From: Fluoribacter gormanii
Lineage (GTDB): Bacteria > Pseudomonadota > Gammaproteobacteria > Legionellales > Legionellaceae
Reading direction: 5' to 3'
DNA: 64,000 nucleotides
NCBI RefSeq assembly: GCF_900156395.1
Contig: NZ_FTNL01000017.1
Span: 34,313 to 98,312 of the forward strand
Shown: one piece after another, positions 47,317-56,853 of the stretch
Layout of the letters: every line of letters begins with the position of its first letter
Position numbering within the stretch: the stretch's first letter is position 1
Program-made: the position numbers and the translations under genes
The notes under the pieces: model-generated
Seen by the model: only the letters and a program-made list of their open reading frames with translations
Told to the model about the DNA's origin: nothing
Database searches by the model: none

Positions 47317-48271
47317 TTACATCATCCTCATGATAGATGTTTTTAGTTAAATGCTCGATAGGTTCCCATGTCCCCTTTTCAGCGGTGGCAACTGCATCTG
47401 AAATAACAGCCTGGACTTTCTTTTCAATCTGATCCAAATCATGAACAGTTGCCTTACCTTGTGTACTCAGTTTTGAAAAAAAATTATCGATAGGATCGCG
47501 TTTTTTCCATTCCTCAATTTCTGCTTTATCGCGATAAAGTTCGGGATCATACATAGAGTGCGCACGAAATCGGTAGGTTTGAAATTCGATAAAGTAGGGA
47601 CCGTTTCCATTACGGATGTAATGAACTGCTTTGTCAGTTGCTTTTTTTACAGCAATAACATCCATTCCATCAACTGTTGCTGCGGCTATATTATAACTTC
47701 TCGCTTTTTTGGCAAGATCGGTCTGAGATTCGTATTCAGATAGTTTTGTACCCATTGCATAAAAATTATTTTCACATAGAAATAAAACGGGGAGTTTCCA
47801 TAAAGCAGCTATATTTGCTGACTCATGAAATACGCCCTCAGCTATAGAGCCATCACCGATATAACAAGCACTTAATGCTGGTTTATTTTGCATTTTATCA
47901 GCTAAAGCAAGACCAACACTCAAGGGGATCCCACCTCCAACTATAGCATTCCCACCATAAAATTTATTTTTGATATCAAATAAATGCATTGAACCACCAC
48001 GGCCATGGCTACACCCCTCTTGTTTTCCAAACATTTCAAGCATAATTGAACTTGCAGGGATACCACGTACCAATGCATGGCCATGTTCACGATAAGTAGC
48101 AATGATATTGTCATCCTTACTAAAAACATTCATTGAACCTACGGCTATGGCTTCTTCGCCAATGTATAAATGCAAGAAACCACGGATTTTACCTTCGGTA
48201 TAAAGTTCCGCTGCTTTTTCTTCAAATCTACGAATCAAGATCATTTGATAAAGCAAATCCAAATCGTTCAT
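47288..48271 (-). CDS. 2-oxoacid dehydrogenase E1 alpha subunit (PDH-like)
   Basis: The protein has 327 residues. The thiamine-diphosphate motif is [20 protein letters not shown], ending in [18 protein letters not shown] and [12 protein letters not shown] (phosphorylation-loop region in eukaryotic relatives) are also present. It overlaps the acyl-CoA synthetase gene by ATGA. Substrate is most likely pyruvate; acetoin or a branched 2-oxoacid is also possible. Confidence 0.94.
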   Translation of the reverse strand: MNDLDLLYQMILIRRFEEKAAELYTEGKIRGFLHLYIGEEAIAVGSMNVFSKDDNIIATYREHGHALVRGIPASSIMLEMFGKQEGCSHGRGGSMHLFDIKNKFYGGNAIVGGGIPLSVGLALADKMQNKPALSACYIGDGSIAEGVFHESANIAALWKLPVLFLCENNFYAMGTKLSEYESQTDLAKKARSYNIAAATVDGMDVIAVKKATDKAVHYIRNGNGPYFIEFQTYRFRAHSMYDPELYRDKAEIEEWKKRDPIDNFFSKLSTQGKATVHDLDQIEKKVQAVISDAVATAEKGTWEPIEHLTKNIYHEDDVNDDSTNDLS

Positions 48272-50022
48272 AAGTTAGTTTCCAAAGTTGATGTATCACC
48301 TTCTGGCATTCCTAATTCACGTGCTTTTAGAAGCCTACGCATGAGCTTACCACTTCGTGTTTTGGGGATATTCAATATAAACTCAATTTCTTTAGGGGCG
48401 ATAGCGGCTCCGAGGCGCTTGCGAGCAAACCCCATGATTTCAAGTTTCAGCTCTTCGCTTTCTGGAAATTTCGGCTTTAAAGAAATAAAAGCTTTTACAA
48501 GTTCCATTGCCACTGGATCAGGTTTACCAATAACTGCCGCCTCAGCAACAGCAGGATGCTCCATCAAGATGCTCTCAACCTCAAATGGGCCAATGAGATG
48601 CCCTGATGATTTGATAATGTCATCAGCTCGTCCCACAAACCAATAATAACCGTCTTCATCACGGGTAACTAAATCACCAGTAAGATAATATCCATCGACA
48701 AAACATTTTTTGTACCGCTCTTCTTCATGGATGTACCCTTGAAACATAGAAGGCCAACCCGCTTTTAATGCAAGTTCTCCTTTGACACCATGTTCTTTAA
48801 TGAAATGTATGGCTCCAGTTGAATCAATCTTAACAATAGCGGCTTCGATTCCAGGCAAAGGACGCCCCATTGATCCAGGCTTAATATCCATACTGGCATA
48901 GTTAGCTATCATGATGCCGCCTGTTTCTGTTTGCCACCAATTATCATGAATAGGTAGATTAAATGCATCCATTCCCCACCAAACTGCTTCAGGATTAAGT
49001 GGTTCGCCAACGCTTGCAATAAACCGAAGTCGGGATAATTGATATTGGCGTACTTGTTCAGCTCCTGTTTTCATCATCATCCGGATTGCGGTTGGAGCGG
49101 TATACCATACACTTACTTTTTCTTTTTCAAGAATATTAAACCATCGTTCAGAATTAAAATCACACTCATCAATGATGCTGGTAATGCCATTCACCAGGGG
49201 TGAAATAATACCGTAGGAGGTGCCCGTCACCCAACCAGGATCAGCAGTGCACCAAAAGATATCATTCTCATGAAAATCCAACGCGAGTTTTCCGGTCATC
49301 AGATGAGCAAGAACCGCTTGGTGAACATGCATAGCACCTTTAGGCTTACCCGTTGTACCGCTGGTAAAATGAAGTATGGCATTATCCTTTGGCTCAGTGG
49401 GTTCAATCGTAAACTGTGATGAAGCTTCTGATAACAGTTTGTGAAAATTTAATGTATTCTTAAATTTACTGTTATCTCCAATCACAAGAACATACTTGAG
49501 ATCAGGCAGTGAAGCACGGATATCACTTATTTTCTTTCGGTACAATTCCTCGGTTGTTATCAGAATTACTCCAGAGCCTATCGAGAGCCTTGAATAAATA
49601 GGTTCTGGTCCAAAAACTGAAAAAAGAGGACAAAATACACTTCTGTTTTTCCAGGTTCCAAGAGCAGTAATGTATAATTCCGGTATTCTGCCAGTGAGTG
49701 TAAAAACCCTGTCATTTTTGCTTATACCAAGAACTTGTAGAACATTTGCGAATTGATTACTTAAATCGTTTAGATTTTGAAATGTAAAATCCTTTATATT
49801 ATTGTCCTTCTCAATAAATCGTAAAGCGATTTTGTTTGCTTTTCCTTGTAGGATATGTTTATCGATTGCTTCATATGCAATATTAATACCTCTCTCATAT
49901 GGCAACCCATCCAGTTCTTTTGCCATATTTTCCCAACTAAATGAAGAACAAAATGAAGGATAATCTTGTAAATTCGGTAATAGTCCATCACCTTTCATTT
50001 TTTTGATTATCTTATTATGCAT
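48268..50022 (-). CDS. Acetyl-CoA synthetase-like AMP-forming ligase
   Basis: This 584-residue adenylate-forming enzyme activates acetate or another short acid to its CoA ester. It has the P-loop [50 protein letters not shown] and the C-terminal [15 protein letters not shown] with the catalytic (acetylatable) Lys. The ATG at 50022 has AAGGA 8 nt upstream; a TTG at 50055 would add 11 residues. It heads the operon with PDH-like E1, E2 and ACP, so the operon has two routes to acetyl groups. Confidence 0.92.
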   Translation of the reverse strand: MHNKIIKKMKGDGLLPNLQDYPSFCSSFSWENMAKELDGLPYERGINIAYEAIDKHILQGKANKIALRFIEKDNNIKDFTFQNLNDLSNQFANVLQVLGISKNDRVFTLTGRIPELYITALGTWKNRSVFCPLFSVFGPEPIYSRLSIGSGVILITTEELYRKKISDIRASLPDLKYVLVIGDNSKFKNTLNFHKLLSEASSQFTIEPTEPKDNAILHFTSGTTGKPKGAMHVHQAVLAHLMTGKLALDFHENDIFWCTADPGWVTGTSYGIISPLVNGITSIIDECDFNSERWFNILEKEKVSVWYTAPTAIRMMMKTGAEQVRQYQLSRLRFIASVGEPLNPEAVWWGMDAFNLPIHDNWWQTETGGIMIANYASMDIKPGSMGRPLPGIEAAIVKIDSTGAIHFIKEHGVKGELALKAGWPSMFQGYIHEEERYKKCFVDGYYLTGDLVTRDEDGYYWFVGRADDIIKSSGHLIGPFEVESILMEHPAVAEAAVIGKPDPVAMELVKAFISLKPKFPESEELKLEIMGFARKRLGAAIAPKEIEFILNIPKTRSGKLMRRLLKARELGMPEGDTSTLETNL

Positions 50023-50208
50023 AAACCAATCCTTGAGAATATAAGTCCTAAGCAATTAACAAATAGCTTTACTCAAATCATCCTAATATCACCCCAAAAC
50101 TTGGGACATCTTGACAATATGACATGGAAAACCTTATCAAATCCAGCGAATATGGCAAAATATACTACAATTATTGATTAATCATATCAAAGTAAGGGAG
50201 TACAAATC

Positions 50209-50661
50209 ATGTCATCCAATCAACATGCAACATGGGTTCTTATCTTAAATTCGAATGAATGCCGAATCTATAAATTGAGTACAAATCCTTATCAACTCGC
50301 TTTACTTAAAGAAATTCTGCATCCTGCAAGCAAACTTAAGGATATCGAGTTAACTTCAGACAAACCCGGTCGCTATAAAGCTGATAACTTTGCTCACGGT
50401 GCATTCACGCAACCGTCAGATCCAAAAGAAATACAAATCGATGATTTTTCAAGACAAGTGGCCAAAGAGCTGAATAACGACAGGAATATTGAGGCATACA
50501 AAAATCTGATTGTTGTAGCCCCACCCCATATGAATGGGCTTTTATTTCAACACCTCAATAAGCACGTAAAACAATTAGTAACTCATAATATAAAAAATGA
50601 CATACTTAATTTAACGGAACCTGAGTTAGCTGAATTTTTGCATCAGCACATACTGAGGTAA
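50209..50661 (+). CDS. Host attachment family protein
   Basis: This 150-residue protein shows WVLILNSNECRIYKL at the start, FSRQVAKELN in the middle and LIVVAPPHMNGLL near the end, matching the family annotated as protein required for attachment to host cells (Pfam host_attach). It has no signal peptide, so direct surface action is doubtful; the name comes from Agrobacterium. AGGGAG precedes the ATG. It neighbours stress genes. Confidence 0.85.
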   Translation: MSSNQHATWVLILNSNECRIYKLSTNPYQLALLKEILHPASKLKDIELTSDKPGRYKADNFAHGAFTQPSDPKEIQIDDFSRQVAKELNNDRNIEAYKNLIVVAPPHMNGLLFQHLNKHVKQLVTHNIKNDILNLTEPELAEFLHQHILR

Positions 50662-50930
50662 TACATAGATTATAGTTAAACAAAGGAAGGAGCGGCAAAG
50701 AGTGAATTATAGCACGTTGAAAAACAGTAAATTCACTTTGATGAAACTGCTGAGCATGTAAAATTTTATTAATTATTTTGCTCATATTAACCACAAAACA
50801 CCAACAAAAGTCGATTTGTTTTTATGCATTTTGTTGTTTTTTGATCTAAAATTATATTGATAACTCCTATGGCATTATTAATCTACCAGAGAAGCTTTCG
50901 TACTTAATTTATGGATAAGGAGATGAGTCA

Positions 50931-51413
50931 ATGGCCAGTTTAAAGAAATATCATCAAAGTGAAAATGTTATCAGCCCTTTCTTGAGACTTCAGCAAGAAG
51001 TAAATCATGCAATGAGTGATTTTTACGATTTGTTTGAGCCCATGAGCATCGATTTGAAAAAATTCGAAAATATCAAACTTTCCCCTGCTCTGGATATAAT
51101 CGAAGATAAGGATTTTTTTAAAATTGAAGCTGAAATGCCAGGCATGAGTGAAGAAGACATTACAGTAACGTTCAATGATAATAAGTTAACTATTGAAGGT
51201 GAAAAATCTACATCCACGAAAGATGAAAAGAAAAATTTTGTAAGTCGAGAAATTACTTATGGTCGCTATGAGCGTACGGTTTCGTTGCCTTTAACTGCTG
51301 ATGTAGACAAAGCAACTGCGTCTTTCAAAAAAGGCATGTTATGGGTAACTATTCCCAAAAAAGCTCTAGGCAAAGGCAGCTCGAAATCAATAAAAATTGA
51401 AAAGGCTGAATAA
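50931..51413 (+). CDS. Small heat-shock protein, Hsp20/alpha-crystallin family
   Basis: This 160-residue ATP-independent chaperone has an alpha-crystallin domain from about 45 to 145 (PALDIIEDKDFFKIEAEMPG start, GRYERTVSLP near the end) and ends with the IxI-like tail SIKIEKAE. AAGGAG lies 9 nt upstream. A stem-loop terminator follows. Confidence 0.95.
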   Translation: MASLKKYHQSENVISPFLRLQQEVNHAMSDFYDLFEPMSIDLKKFENIKLSPALDIIEDKDFFKIEAEMPGMSEEDITVTFNDNKLTIEGEKSTSTKDEKKNFVSREITYGRYERTVSLPLTADVDKATASFKKGMLWVTIPKKALGKGSSKSIKIEKAE

Positions 51414-51437
51414 ATCACCTCAATTAAAATTTTTTCA

Positions 51438-51474
51438 AATGCAAACACTACCCTCTTTAGCGAGTGTTTGCATT
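51438..51474 (+). terminator. Stem-loop terminator after the Hsp20 gene
   Basis: A 12-bp perfect stem (AATGCAAACACT against AGTGTTTGCATT) with a 13-nt loop lies 25 bp after the stop codon. The T run is short on the plus strand; the stem is strong. Confidence 0.6.
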
Positions 51475-51625
51475 ATTACAATTAATAAGACTAGTGATAA
51501 TTAATGTATTTTATGTCTTGCATGTGCATGGACGTGATTAAATGGTATCTAATAAATTACAGCAGTCAGATCTATAATTAGCTCATAGATGTCATAACTA
51601 ATCATACGAGCAAGGAGCCATTATA

Positions 51626-52081
51626 ATGTATAAAAATATTATGCTAGCACTTGATGGGAGTAAAATATCTGACTCCTTAATTGAGGAAGTAATAAAATTA
51701 ACTAACGGTCAAAACGTTAATGTGCGAATAATCCATGTTATTGATGAGAGCTTCCTGATTTATGGTGGGCCTTCTTTTGACTATCTTTCATATATTGCTT
51801 CATGTAGGGAGGATGGTGAAAAGCTATTAAATAATGCTGCAAAAAAAATAGCCAGCCAATCATCGATTAAGCCTGATACATCAATCCTGGAATTAAAGCC
51901 ATTGCAAGGAAGAATAGCTGAGGTAATTGTTGACGCAGCAAAAGAATGGCCTGCAGATTTATTAGTTCTAGGCACACATGGCCGGCGTGGGTTTAGTCGC
52001 CTGTTTTTGGGTAGCGTGGCCGAGAATGTTGTTCGAATTGCCACCACACCAGTACTTCTTGTGCGTAGTACTGATGCATAA
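51626..52081 (+). CDS. Universal stress protein
   Basis: This 151-residue UspA-fold protein starts KNIMLALDGSKISD and ends with LVLGTHGRRGFSRLFLGS, then VAENVVRIATTPVLLVR. The G-x2-G-x9-G-S ATP-binding motif is therefore present, so it is probably an ATP-binding Usp. AAGGAG precedes the ATG. It follows Hsp20 in a stress-gene neighbourhood. Confidence 0.95.
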   Translation: MYKNIMLALDGSKISDSLIEEVIKLTNGQNVNVRIIHVIDESFLIYGGPSFDYLSYIASCREDGEKLLNNAAKKIASQSSIKPDTSILELKPLQGRIAEVIVDAAKEWPADLLVLGTHGRRGFSRLFLGSVAENVVRIATTPVLLVRSTDA

Positions 52082-52166
52082 GCAAGAAGATAGAGCTTTT
52101 TATCAAGAGGCGTACTGCATATAGATATTTTATTTCGACTTGTACACGTAACAGCTCTAACCCCAC

Positions 52167-52742
52167 TTACAGAGCAGGACTTAGGCAAAGTGTCGTTGTA
52201 CATGAGCTTAATTCTTCTTTTGCTTCCATGTTAAAAAGAGCTGGCATTTTTTCATGGATTTGCTCTATTAGAATGTCATCTGCTTCTTGATTATTTTCAA
52301 ATGTGACTACTTCATGGGTAGGACTTTCAAAAAACTTATCCATCTCGTTGGCATACCTCGGACTGACTTTGCTTTCTTTATTTTCAAATCGTCTGGAGAT
52401 GAACTGCTCCCGAACTTTTGGAGCGACATCAATCAGTACAAATTTAAGCTCGGGTATTGCATTTAATAACTTAAGTCGGTATTTGTCGAGATACATAGCT
52501 TGTGAGATAACAAAACTCTGATCAGGATTTTTTTCCTTTTGTTTCTTGATAACATCAATCAAGACCATCACATATTCATCAATCATTTCCGAGGTCATTT
52601 GTTCATCTTCGATTAAACAGTCCAGCATCCTCGGGGTGATGTGTTTATCGCCATCGATATGAATGATGTTTTGCTTTTCGAGTAGCCTTCCTATATAACT
52701 TTTTCCTGAGCCAGTTTTACCAAATAAAAAATAGATAGTCAT
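52167..52742 (-). CDS. Small P-loop nucleotide kinase-like protein
   Basis: The protein has 191 residues. The N-terminal Walker A motif is GKTGSGKS (8-15), followed by IIHIDGDKHITPRML, which resembles the substrate Asp region of shikimate, gluconate or adenylylsulfate kinases. FVLIDVAPKVREQFISRRFENK fits the lid helix with its arginines. The substrate is unknown. The last 20 residues are low in conservation-like features. Confidence 0.75.
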   Translation of the reverse strand: MTIYFLFGKTGSGKSYIGRLLEKQNIIHIDGDKHITPRMLDCLIEDEQMTSEMIDEYVMVLIDVIKKQKEKNPDQSFVISQAMYLDKYRLKLLNAIPELKFVLIDVAPKVREQFISRRFENKESKVSPRYANEMDKFFESPTHEVVTFENNQEADDILIEQIHEKMPALFNMEAKEELSSCTTTLCLSPAL

Positions 52743-52848
52743 TGATTATTACCGGGTAATAAATATTTTATTATACAAAAATACCTTAAAATAATCGGAA
52801 TGTGTATTTATTTTTATTTACCGAAGCCTGACTATAAATTATTAAGCA

Positions 52849-52870
52849 AGGTCGCGCCTTGGCCCGACCT
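52849..52870. repeat. Short REP-like palindrome
   Basis: AGGTCG and CGACCT flank a GC-rich 10-nt loop in otherwise AT-rich intergenic DNA. The sequence GGCCCGACCTACGG resembles dispersed palindromic repeats of many genomes. It lies between two convergent or tandem minus-strand genes and could serve as a terminator. Confidence 0.4.
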
Positions 52871-52898
52871 ACGGCTGGAGAGATAGTAAAGCATCCTG

Positions 52899-53972
52899 TT
52901 AAAAATGTGCGGGGTTTTCTGCTCGCATCATTTCTCGCAGGGTAGGGTCAGATTTAAGTTCAGAAATCATAAACTCATTTAATGCATCAGCGTGACCTAT
53001 AGGAATTTCCTTAGGCACCTCTCTAAATACTAGAGTTTTCCCCGAAGTATACCTCTGTGCGAACTCTTCGAGCACTCCTGATCTCATGATTGCCTCAGCA
53101 TCGTCAATCGTCAGCAATCTTCTCTCAGAAGCGGAGAGAGTCATCAGACCTAATTCATCGGCGCGTCGATTCATTCGTTCATATGCTGGTTTAAAATCAG
53201 GGAGTACCGAATGCCTGGTAGTTGCAACCTCTATAGCCCAAGGACGTTGTACATACTCCTCATTATCGATTGTTCGGCTGTGAACCCTTTTAGCAGCCAT
53301 GTATTTTCCTAGAAACTTACCAGGAGCGGTTATCTCAACAATTTTCATGACATCAGTACCGATTTCTGGTCGCCAATTATCTCGTTTACTAGTTCCCAAA
53401 ATGATGGTCACCTCATTGTTTCCTTGAGCTGTAGCAACAATTGGCTTATAAGCTCCCCGCATACCCTCTTCCTCTCTTGCGATTTTCGCTTGTGCGTATT
53501 CTTCATAAAGTTCCCTATCGAGATGTAGTACTAATTGTGGACGAATAAATACTTTGGGCATACCCATCACAATAATATATCCTTTGGTGGGTATCACAGA
53601 TAAACCTTCAGCATAGTCTTGAACTGTTTGGGGGCAAGGAGAGGCGGAGAGAAGAAAGCGACTATCATTCACTTCAATAAACTCGGGGATTTGTAACGTC
53701 TCTGTTCTTCTAGCATATTTCCCTGTACCCATTTCACCAGACCGCATTATCTCCACTATTTCACTTATACCTGCTGTACCCCGATAAATAATACCCTCTC
53801 CTACTGGTAAACTCCTCAATAACTCTGCATGCCCGATATCCTGCTGCACAGTAGATCTATACGGATAGTTTGTAAGTAATCCTCCAGATTGAGCAGCATG
53901 GCTTAATACTGCTCCTCTAAATGAACGCCCTCTCCCAGTTAACTCTCCCAGTGCAAAGAAACTTCTTCTCAT
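52899..53972 (-). CDS. Unknown protein, possible ADP-ribosyltransferase fold
   Basis: This 357-residue protein starts at the ATG at 53972, preceded by GAGGAGG; an ATG 20 codons upstream lacks such a site. The order of three segments recalls R-S-E type ADP-ribosyltransferases: IIYRGTAG (Arg64), FLLSASPCPQTVQDYA (Ser109-Ala-Ser111 in the STS position), and NNEVTIILG (Glu187, with Asn in place of the first Glu of ExE). The rest is unlike any family I know. A secreted effector is possible, but the ART reading is tentative and the altered ExE could mean it is inactive. Confidence 0.7.
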   Translation of the reverse strand: MRRSFFALGELTGRGRSFRGAVLSHAAQSGGLLTNYPYRSTVQQDIGHAELLRSLPVGEGIIYRGTAGISEIVEIMRSGEMGTGKYARRTETLQIPEFIEVNDSRFLLSASPCPQTVQDYAEGLSVIPTKGYIIVMGMPKVFIRPQLVLHLDRELYEEYAQAKIAREEEGMRGAYKPIVATAQGNNEVTIILGTSKRDNWRPEIGTDVMKIVEITAPGKFLGKYMAAKRVHSRTIDNEEYVQRPWAIEVATTRHSVLPDFKPAYERMNRRADELGLMTLSASERRLLTIDDAEAIMRSGVLEEFAQRYTSGKTLVFREVPKEIPIGHADALNEFMISELKSDPTLREMMRAENPAHF

Positions 53973-54460
53973 AGTGGCCTCCTCACATAAGTATTTAAAT
54001 GGTTTGTGTCTGATACCAAGACCGTCAAACACCTGAAATACATGGAGAGATGCAATCTTTTGCTTGAAAAAAGAGTACCAGTTCGAGAGTTATAATTTGC
54101 GACAGATGCTCGAAATGTAAGGTTACATGTCACTGCAAAGGATCTTGCTCTTCTCATGACCCACCAATTGATTACAAAAAAACCATTAAGCTCTTTTTAT
54201 AATCATAGCACATGCCAATCTTTATGCTCAAAAAACGATCAAATTGAAATTGGTTAAACTAATAAGTTGTTGCAAAGACATCGAGCAGAGGCATTAGAGG
54301 GAGCGATTCCTTGTGAAGCATATTTAAAATCAAGGAGTTAGTTCGAATTGAGATTTCTCGAAGAGAATGCAAGCTAACGATTTAACCTGATCCCCCCTAT
54401 GAATAAAGACAAAATTATGGGATAATTATTCGCCAATTTAATTAAATTTAGTATAATTAT
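53973..54460. other. Intergenic region, no gene seen
   Basis: These 488 bp lie between the divergent ART-like and L,D-transpeptidase genes. The last 60 bp are AT-rich with TATAAT-like strings near 54450 that could be part of the transpeptidase promoter. No frame has convincing coding character. Confidence 0.35.
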
Positions 54461-54949
54461 ATGAAAATAAAAGCAGTTTATTTGATAATTTCTATTTTTT
54501 TTCCTGTCGCTTTATTCGCAAGTACTACTCCTTGTCCTTTATCAAACGGTATCAATGTACATACCAAAAAGCGAATTTTAAATATTTGTAAACACGGTAC
54601 AGTAATTAAGACCTTTAAAGTAGCGCTCGGATACAAAGGTGTCGGTAAAAAACACGCGGGGGATAATAAAACTCCAATTGGTTTATATGGGTTAGCTCAT
54701 CCAAGAAAATCGAATCAATTTAAAGTTTTTATTCCAATTCTCTATCCGACTACAAAACAATTAGCTGCGGGATACACAGGCAGAGATGTAGGGATCCATG
54801 GACCTACTCAGTCATCAAGTATGTTTCGTTGGTTAAACAACTTACCAAGCTCAACACGTGGATGCATCGCTGTTGGCAACAATAACCACATCGAATATGT
54901 GGCTAATTGGGTAAAGGCTAATCCAGGGACTAAGGTTCTAATCATTTAA
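54461..54949 (+). CDS. L,D-transpeptidase (YkuD) family protein
   Basis: This 162-residue protein has an N-terminal signal peptide (AVYLIISIFFPVALFAS). The YkuD domain carries GIHGPTQ with His113 and STRGCIAVGN with Cys135, the catalytic pair in the expected H-x(n)-S/T-x-G-C arrangement. It would act in the periplasm on peptidoglycan cross-links or lipoprotein attachment. It is single-domain, without a peptidoglycan-binding module. A stem-loop terminator follows. Confidence 0.9.
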   Translation: MKIKAVYLIISIFFPVALFASTTPCPLSNGINVHTKKRILNICKHGTVIKTFKVALGYKGVGKKHAGDNKTPIGLYGLAHPRKSNQFKVFIPILYPTTKQLAAGYTGRDVGIHGPTQSSSMFRWLNNLPSSTRGCIAVGNNNHIEYVANWVKANPGTKVLII

Positions 54950-54983
54950 TTAAGAAGAAATTTTGTCGCATTGTCACTCATAT

Positions 54984-55022
54984 AAAAAAAGCAACTTCCG
55001 CAGTCAAGGACAGTCGCTTTTT
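54984..55022. terminator. Bidirectional terminator
   Basis: AAAAAGCAACT at 54986-54996 pairs with AGTCGCTTTTT at 55012-55022 (one G-U type mismatch) around a 15-nt loop. A-run and T-run on the two sides allow termination in either direction. It serves the L,D-transpeptidase gene. Confidence 0.65.
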
Positions 55023-55053
55023 CATGAGAACACCGCGACCATTAAAGGAAAGT

Positions 55054-55235
55054 TCATAAATCTGATTGCCTTGATACACCAATAAAACAAGAATAATAGT
55101 TAAGGTAAAAGGAGTTTTTATCGTCAATTGCGTCCCATTTCTTTTTTAAGTCGCGACTCCAATTGTCCATTAATGGATTTAATTGTTCGCTAGGGAAATC
55201 CCCTGAACGATCGATTTTAGTTAATTTCAGTGGGT
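55054..55235 (-). pseudogene. Possible gene remnant
   Basis: A minus-strand open stretch of about 60 codons encodes a protein-like sequence (LKLTKIDRSGDFPSEQLN, then PLMDNWSRDLKKKW) but has no good start; the first ATG would leave only 38 codons. It looks like the 3' end of a decayed gene. The source family was not recognised. Confidence 0.25.
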
Positions 55236-55243
55236 GTACACAG

Positions 55244-55270
55244 ACTTATCCACAGAAAATGGGGATAAGT
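55244..55270. promoter_or_regulatory. Inverted DnaA-box-like pair
   Basis: ACTTATCC and GGATAAGT form an 8-bp inverted repeat. The plus strand contains TTATCCACA (55246-55254), a perfect DnaA box, and the minus strand contains the near-match TTATCCCCA. It lies in intergenic DNA. It could be a DnaA-titration or regulatory site; no replication gene is nearby. Confidence 0.35.
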
Positions 55271-55433
55271 TATTGAGCAATGAAGCAGACTAGAACTATT
55301 AAAGCCTGAATGGAGAAGGATTATTCAAAAAATACTCATATTATAGCTAAATCATAGAATGAGGTAGTTAAAATAATATCCACAAAGAAGCATGGAGATA
55401 TACGTAGAAAGGTGGGTATTTATGGCCAAATGT

Positions 55434-56633
55434 TCAACCTGCAGATGGAGTAAATGGCCCTCTATCTGTATTTCCCATGTTTTGCGAAGGTAATGATGAG
55501 ATGTTAATCTTTTTCACTCTTTCGATTTCCTTACTGATAGTCTGCTCCATTCGATCATAGGCTTGCTGAGTCCCTGTTTGAATTTTAATCCCAAGCAGTT
55601 CAGCAAAGCGACTAGTACAACTTTGACCTCTTCGGGTATCAAATAATTTTTGATGATTTGCCCGATGCACCGTAATTTTATCCAATAGTAAGCGTAGCGA
55701 TAATTGCGGCTCAACTGCTATCTCAAGATATAGTTTTTTTAATTTTTTAAATTTTCGTCTTGTGACGTCAGATTCAGGCTCTTTTTTAGGTATATCTTCG
55801 AGCTTTTGATACAGTTCTTCCAGCACTTTCATTTGAGTAGAATTTACCTGAAAGCAATTTGGTGGCTGAGGCAGAATATAAAATGTATTTGACGGTAAGG
55901 TATTTCCATTCAAAAGTATTGTTTTGTAATCAAATCCAAGAGCAAATAAGGCAGGAACATTGGCAGTATAATGTAAGGTATAATTAAGAATAGAACGTGC
56001 TGTCGTACGACAGGTATTATAGGTATTAATTTCCTTCGCCTCATCAATTATATCTTGACGAATTAGCTTATCATCGTGAATGCCTTCCTTTTTAAAGGCT
56101 CCAATCTCTTGGTATGTTAGAGCAATTTTTCCTGGAGATATTTCTTCATCAGGAAGATAACAATAAATACCTTTCCTGAGTTTTAACACGGCCCTTTCAG
56201 GATAGGTCAATTTTTTATCTTCCCCAACCGGATTGGCTCTATCTTTATATAATTCCAACTGATCCTGATGAATATCTTTTGTTATCGCTAAAAATTCTAA
56301 ATACTGCTCAAAGGAGATAGCGTAGGCTTGATAGCTAATTACTGGAAACTGATTTGAACTCCCAAGACCTTCATCAATTAATAAAGCATCTGAATGACCT
56401 CTGAGCATTTTTCCAAACAAGGTGAATTGCTGGGTACAGCTTGTTCCAAAGCTTTTATCAATAATGTTTCCTTTACCAACCTTCGCTAAAAGCTTAGGTT
56501 TACCATCCACTACGACACCCAACATAATAAAACTATGGACATCTTTTTTAGCAATAGCTATGAAAAATTCGCTTTCTTTATCCACAATAATCGATTGATC
56601 AATATTTGAATCAACAGTATTTACAAGTGCCAT
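55434..56633 (-). CDS. Unknown 399-aa protein, candidate effector
   Basis: This is a soluble protein without a signal peptide. The N-terminal half is mixed alpha/beta (FFIAIAKKDVHSFIMLGVVV, then DGKPKLLAKVGKG). The middle contains INTYNTCRTTARSILNYTL, a Cys in a helix-start context that could be a nucleophile, and the C-terminal third is helical and charged. No known family is recognised. It is divergent from the kinase-like gene 220 bp away. Its Legionella-only look suggests a type IV substrate; this is inference. Confidence 0.7.
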   Translation of the reverse strand: MALVNTVDSNIDQSIIVDKESEFFIAIAKKDVHSFIMLGVVVDGKPKLLAKVGKGNIIDKSFGTSCTQQFTLFGKMLRGHSDALLIDEGLGSSNQFPVISYQAYAISFEQYLEFLAITKDIHQDQLELYKDRANPVGEDKKLTYPERAVLKLRKGIYCYLPDEEISPGKIALTYQEIGAFKKEGIHDDKLIRQDIIDEAKEINTYNTCRTTARSILNYTLHYTANVPALFALGFDYKTILLNGNTLPSNTFYILPQPPNCFQVNSTQMKVLEELYQKLEDIPKKEPESDVTRRKFKKLKKLYLEIAVEPQLSLRLLLDKITVHRANHQKLFDTRRGQSCTSRFAELLGIKIQTGTQQAYDRMEQTISKEIERVKKINISSLPSQNMGNTDRGPFTPSAG

Positions 56634-56853
56634 AAAATGTCTCGAAGAGATCTTAATTTGAAATTATAGGGTATTTGTTGGTCATTTAAAACATTTTAAA
56701 GAGCATCTGAACTAAGAATGCTTTTCTTTTTGAAAACAGTCATTTAATAATGGTTCAAAAATTCGACTCAACATCCCAATTAGTTGCCATAATGTTTAAT
56801 TAATAATTGAAATGTATAATCGTGTTCATTTAATTTATATTAAGTAATTTTCA

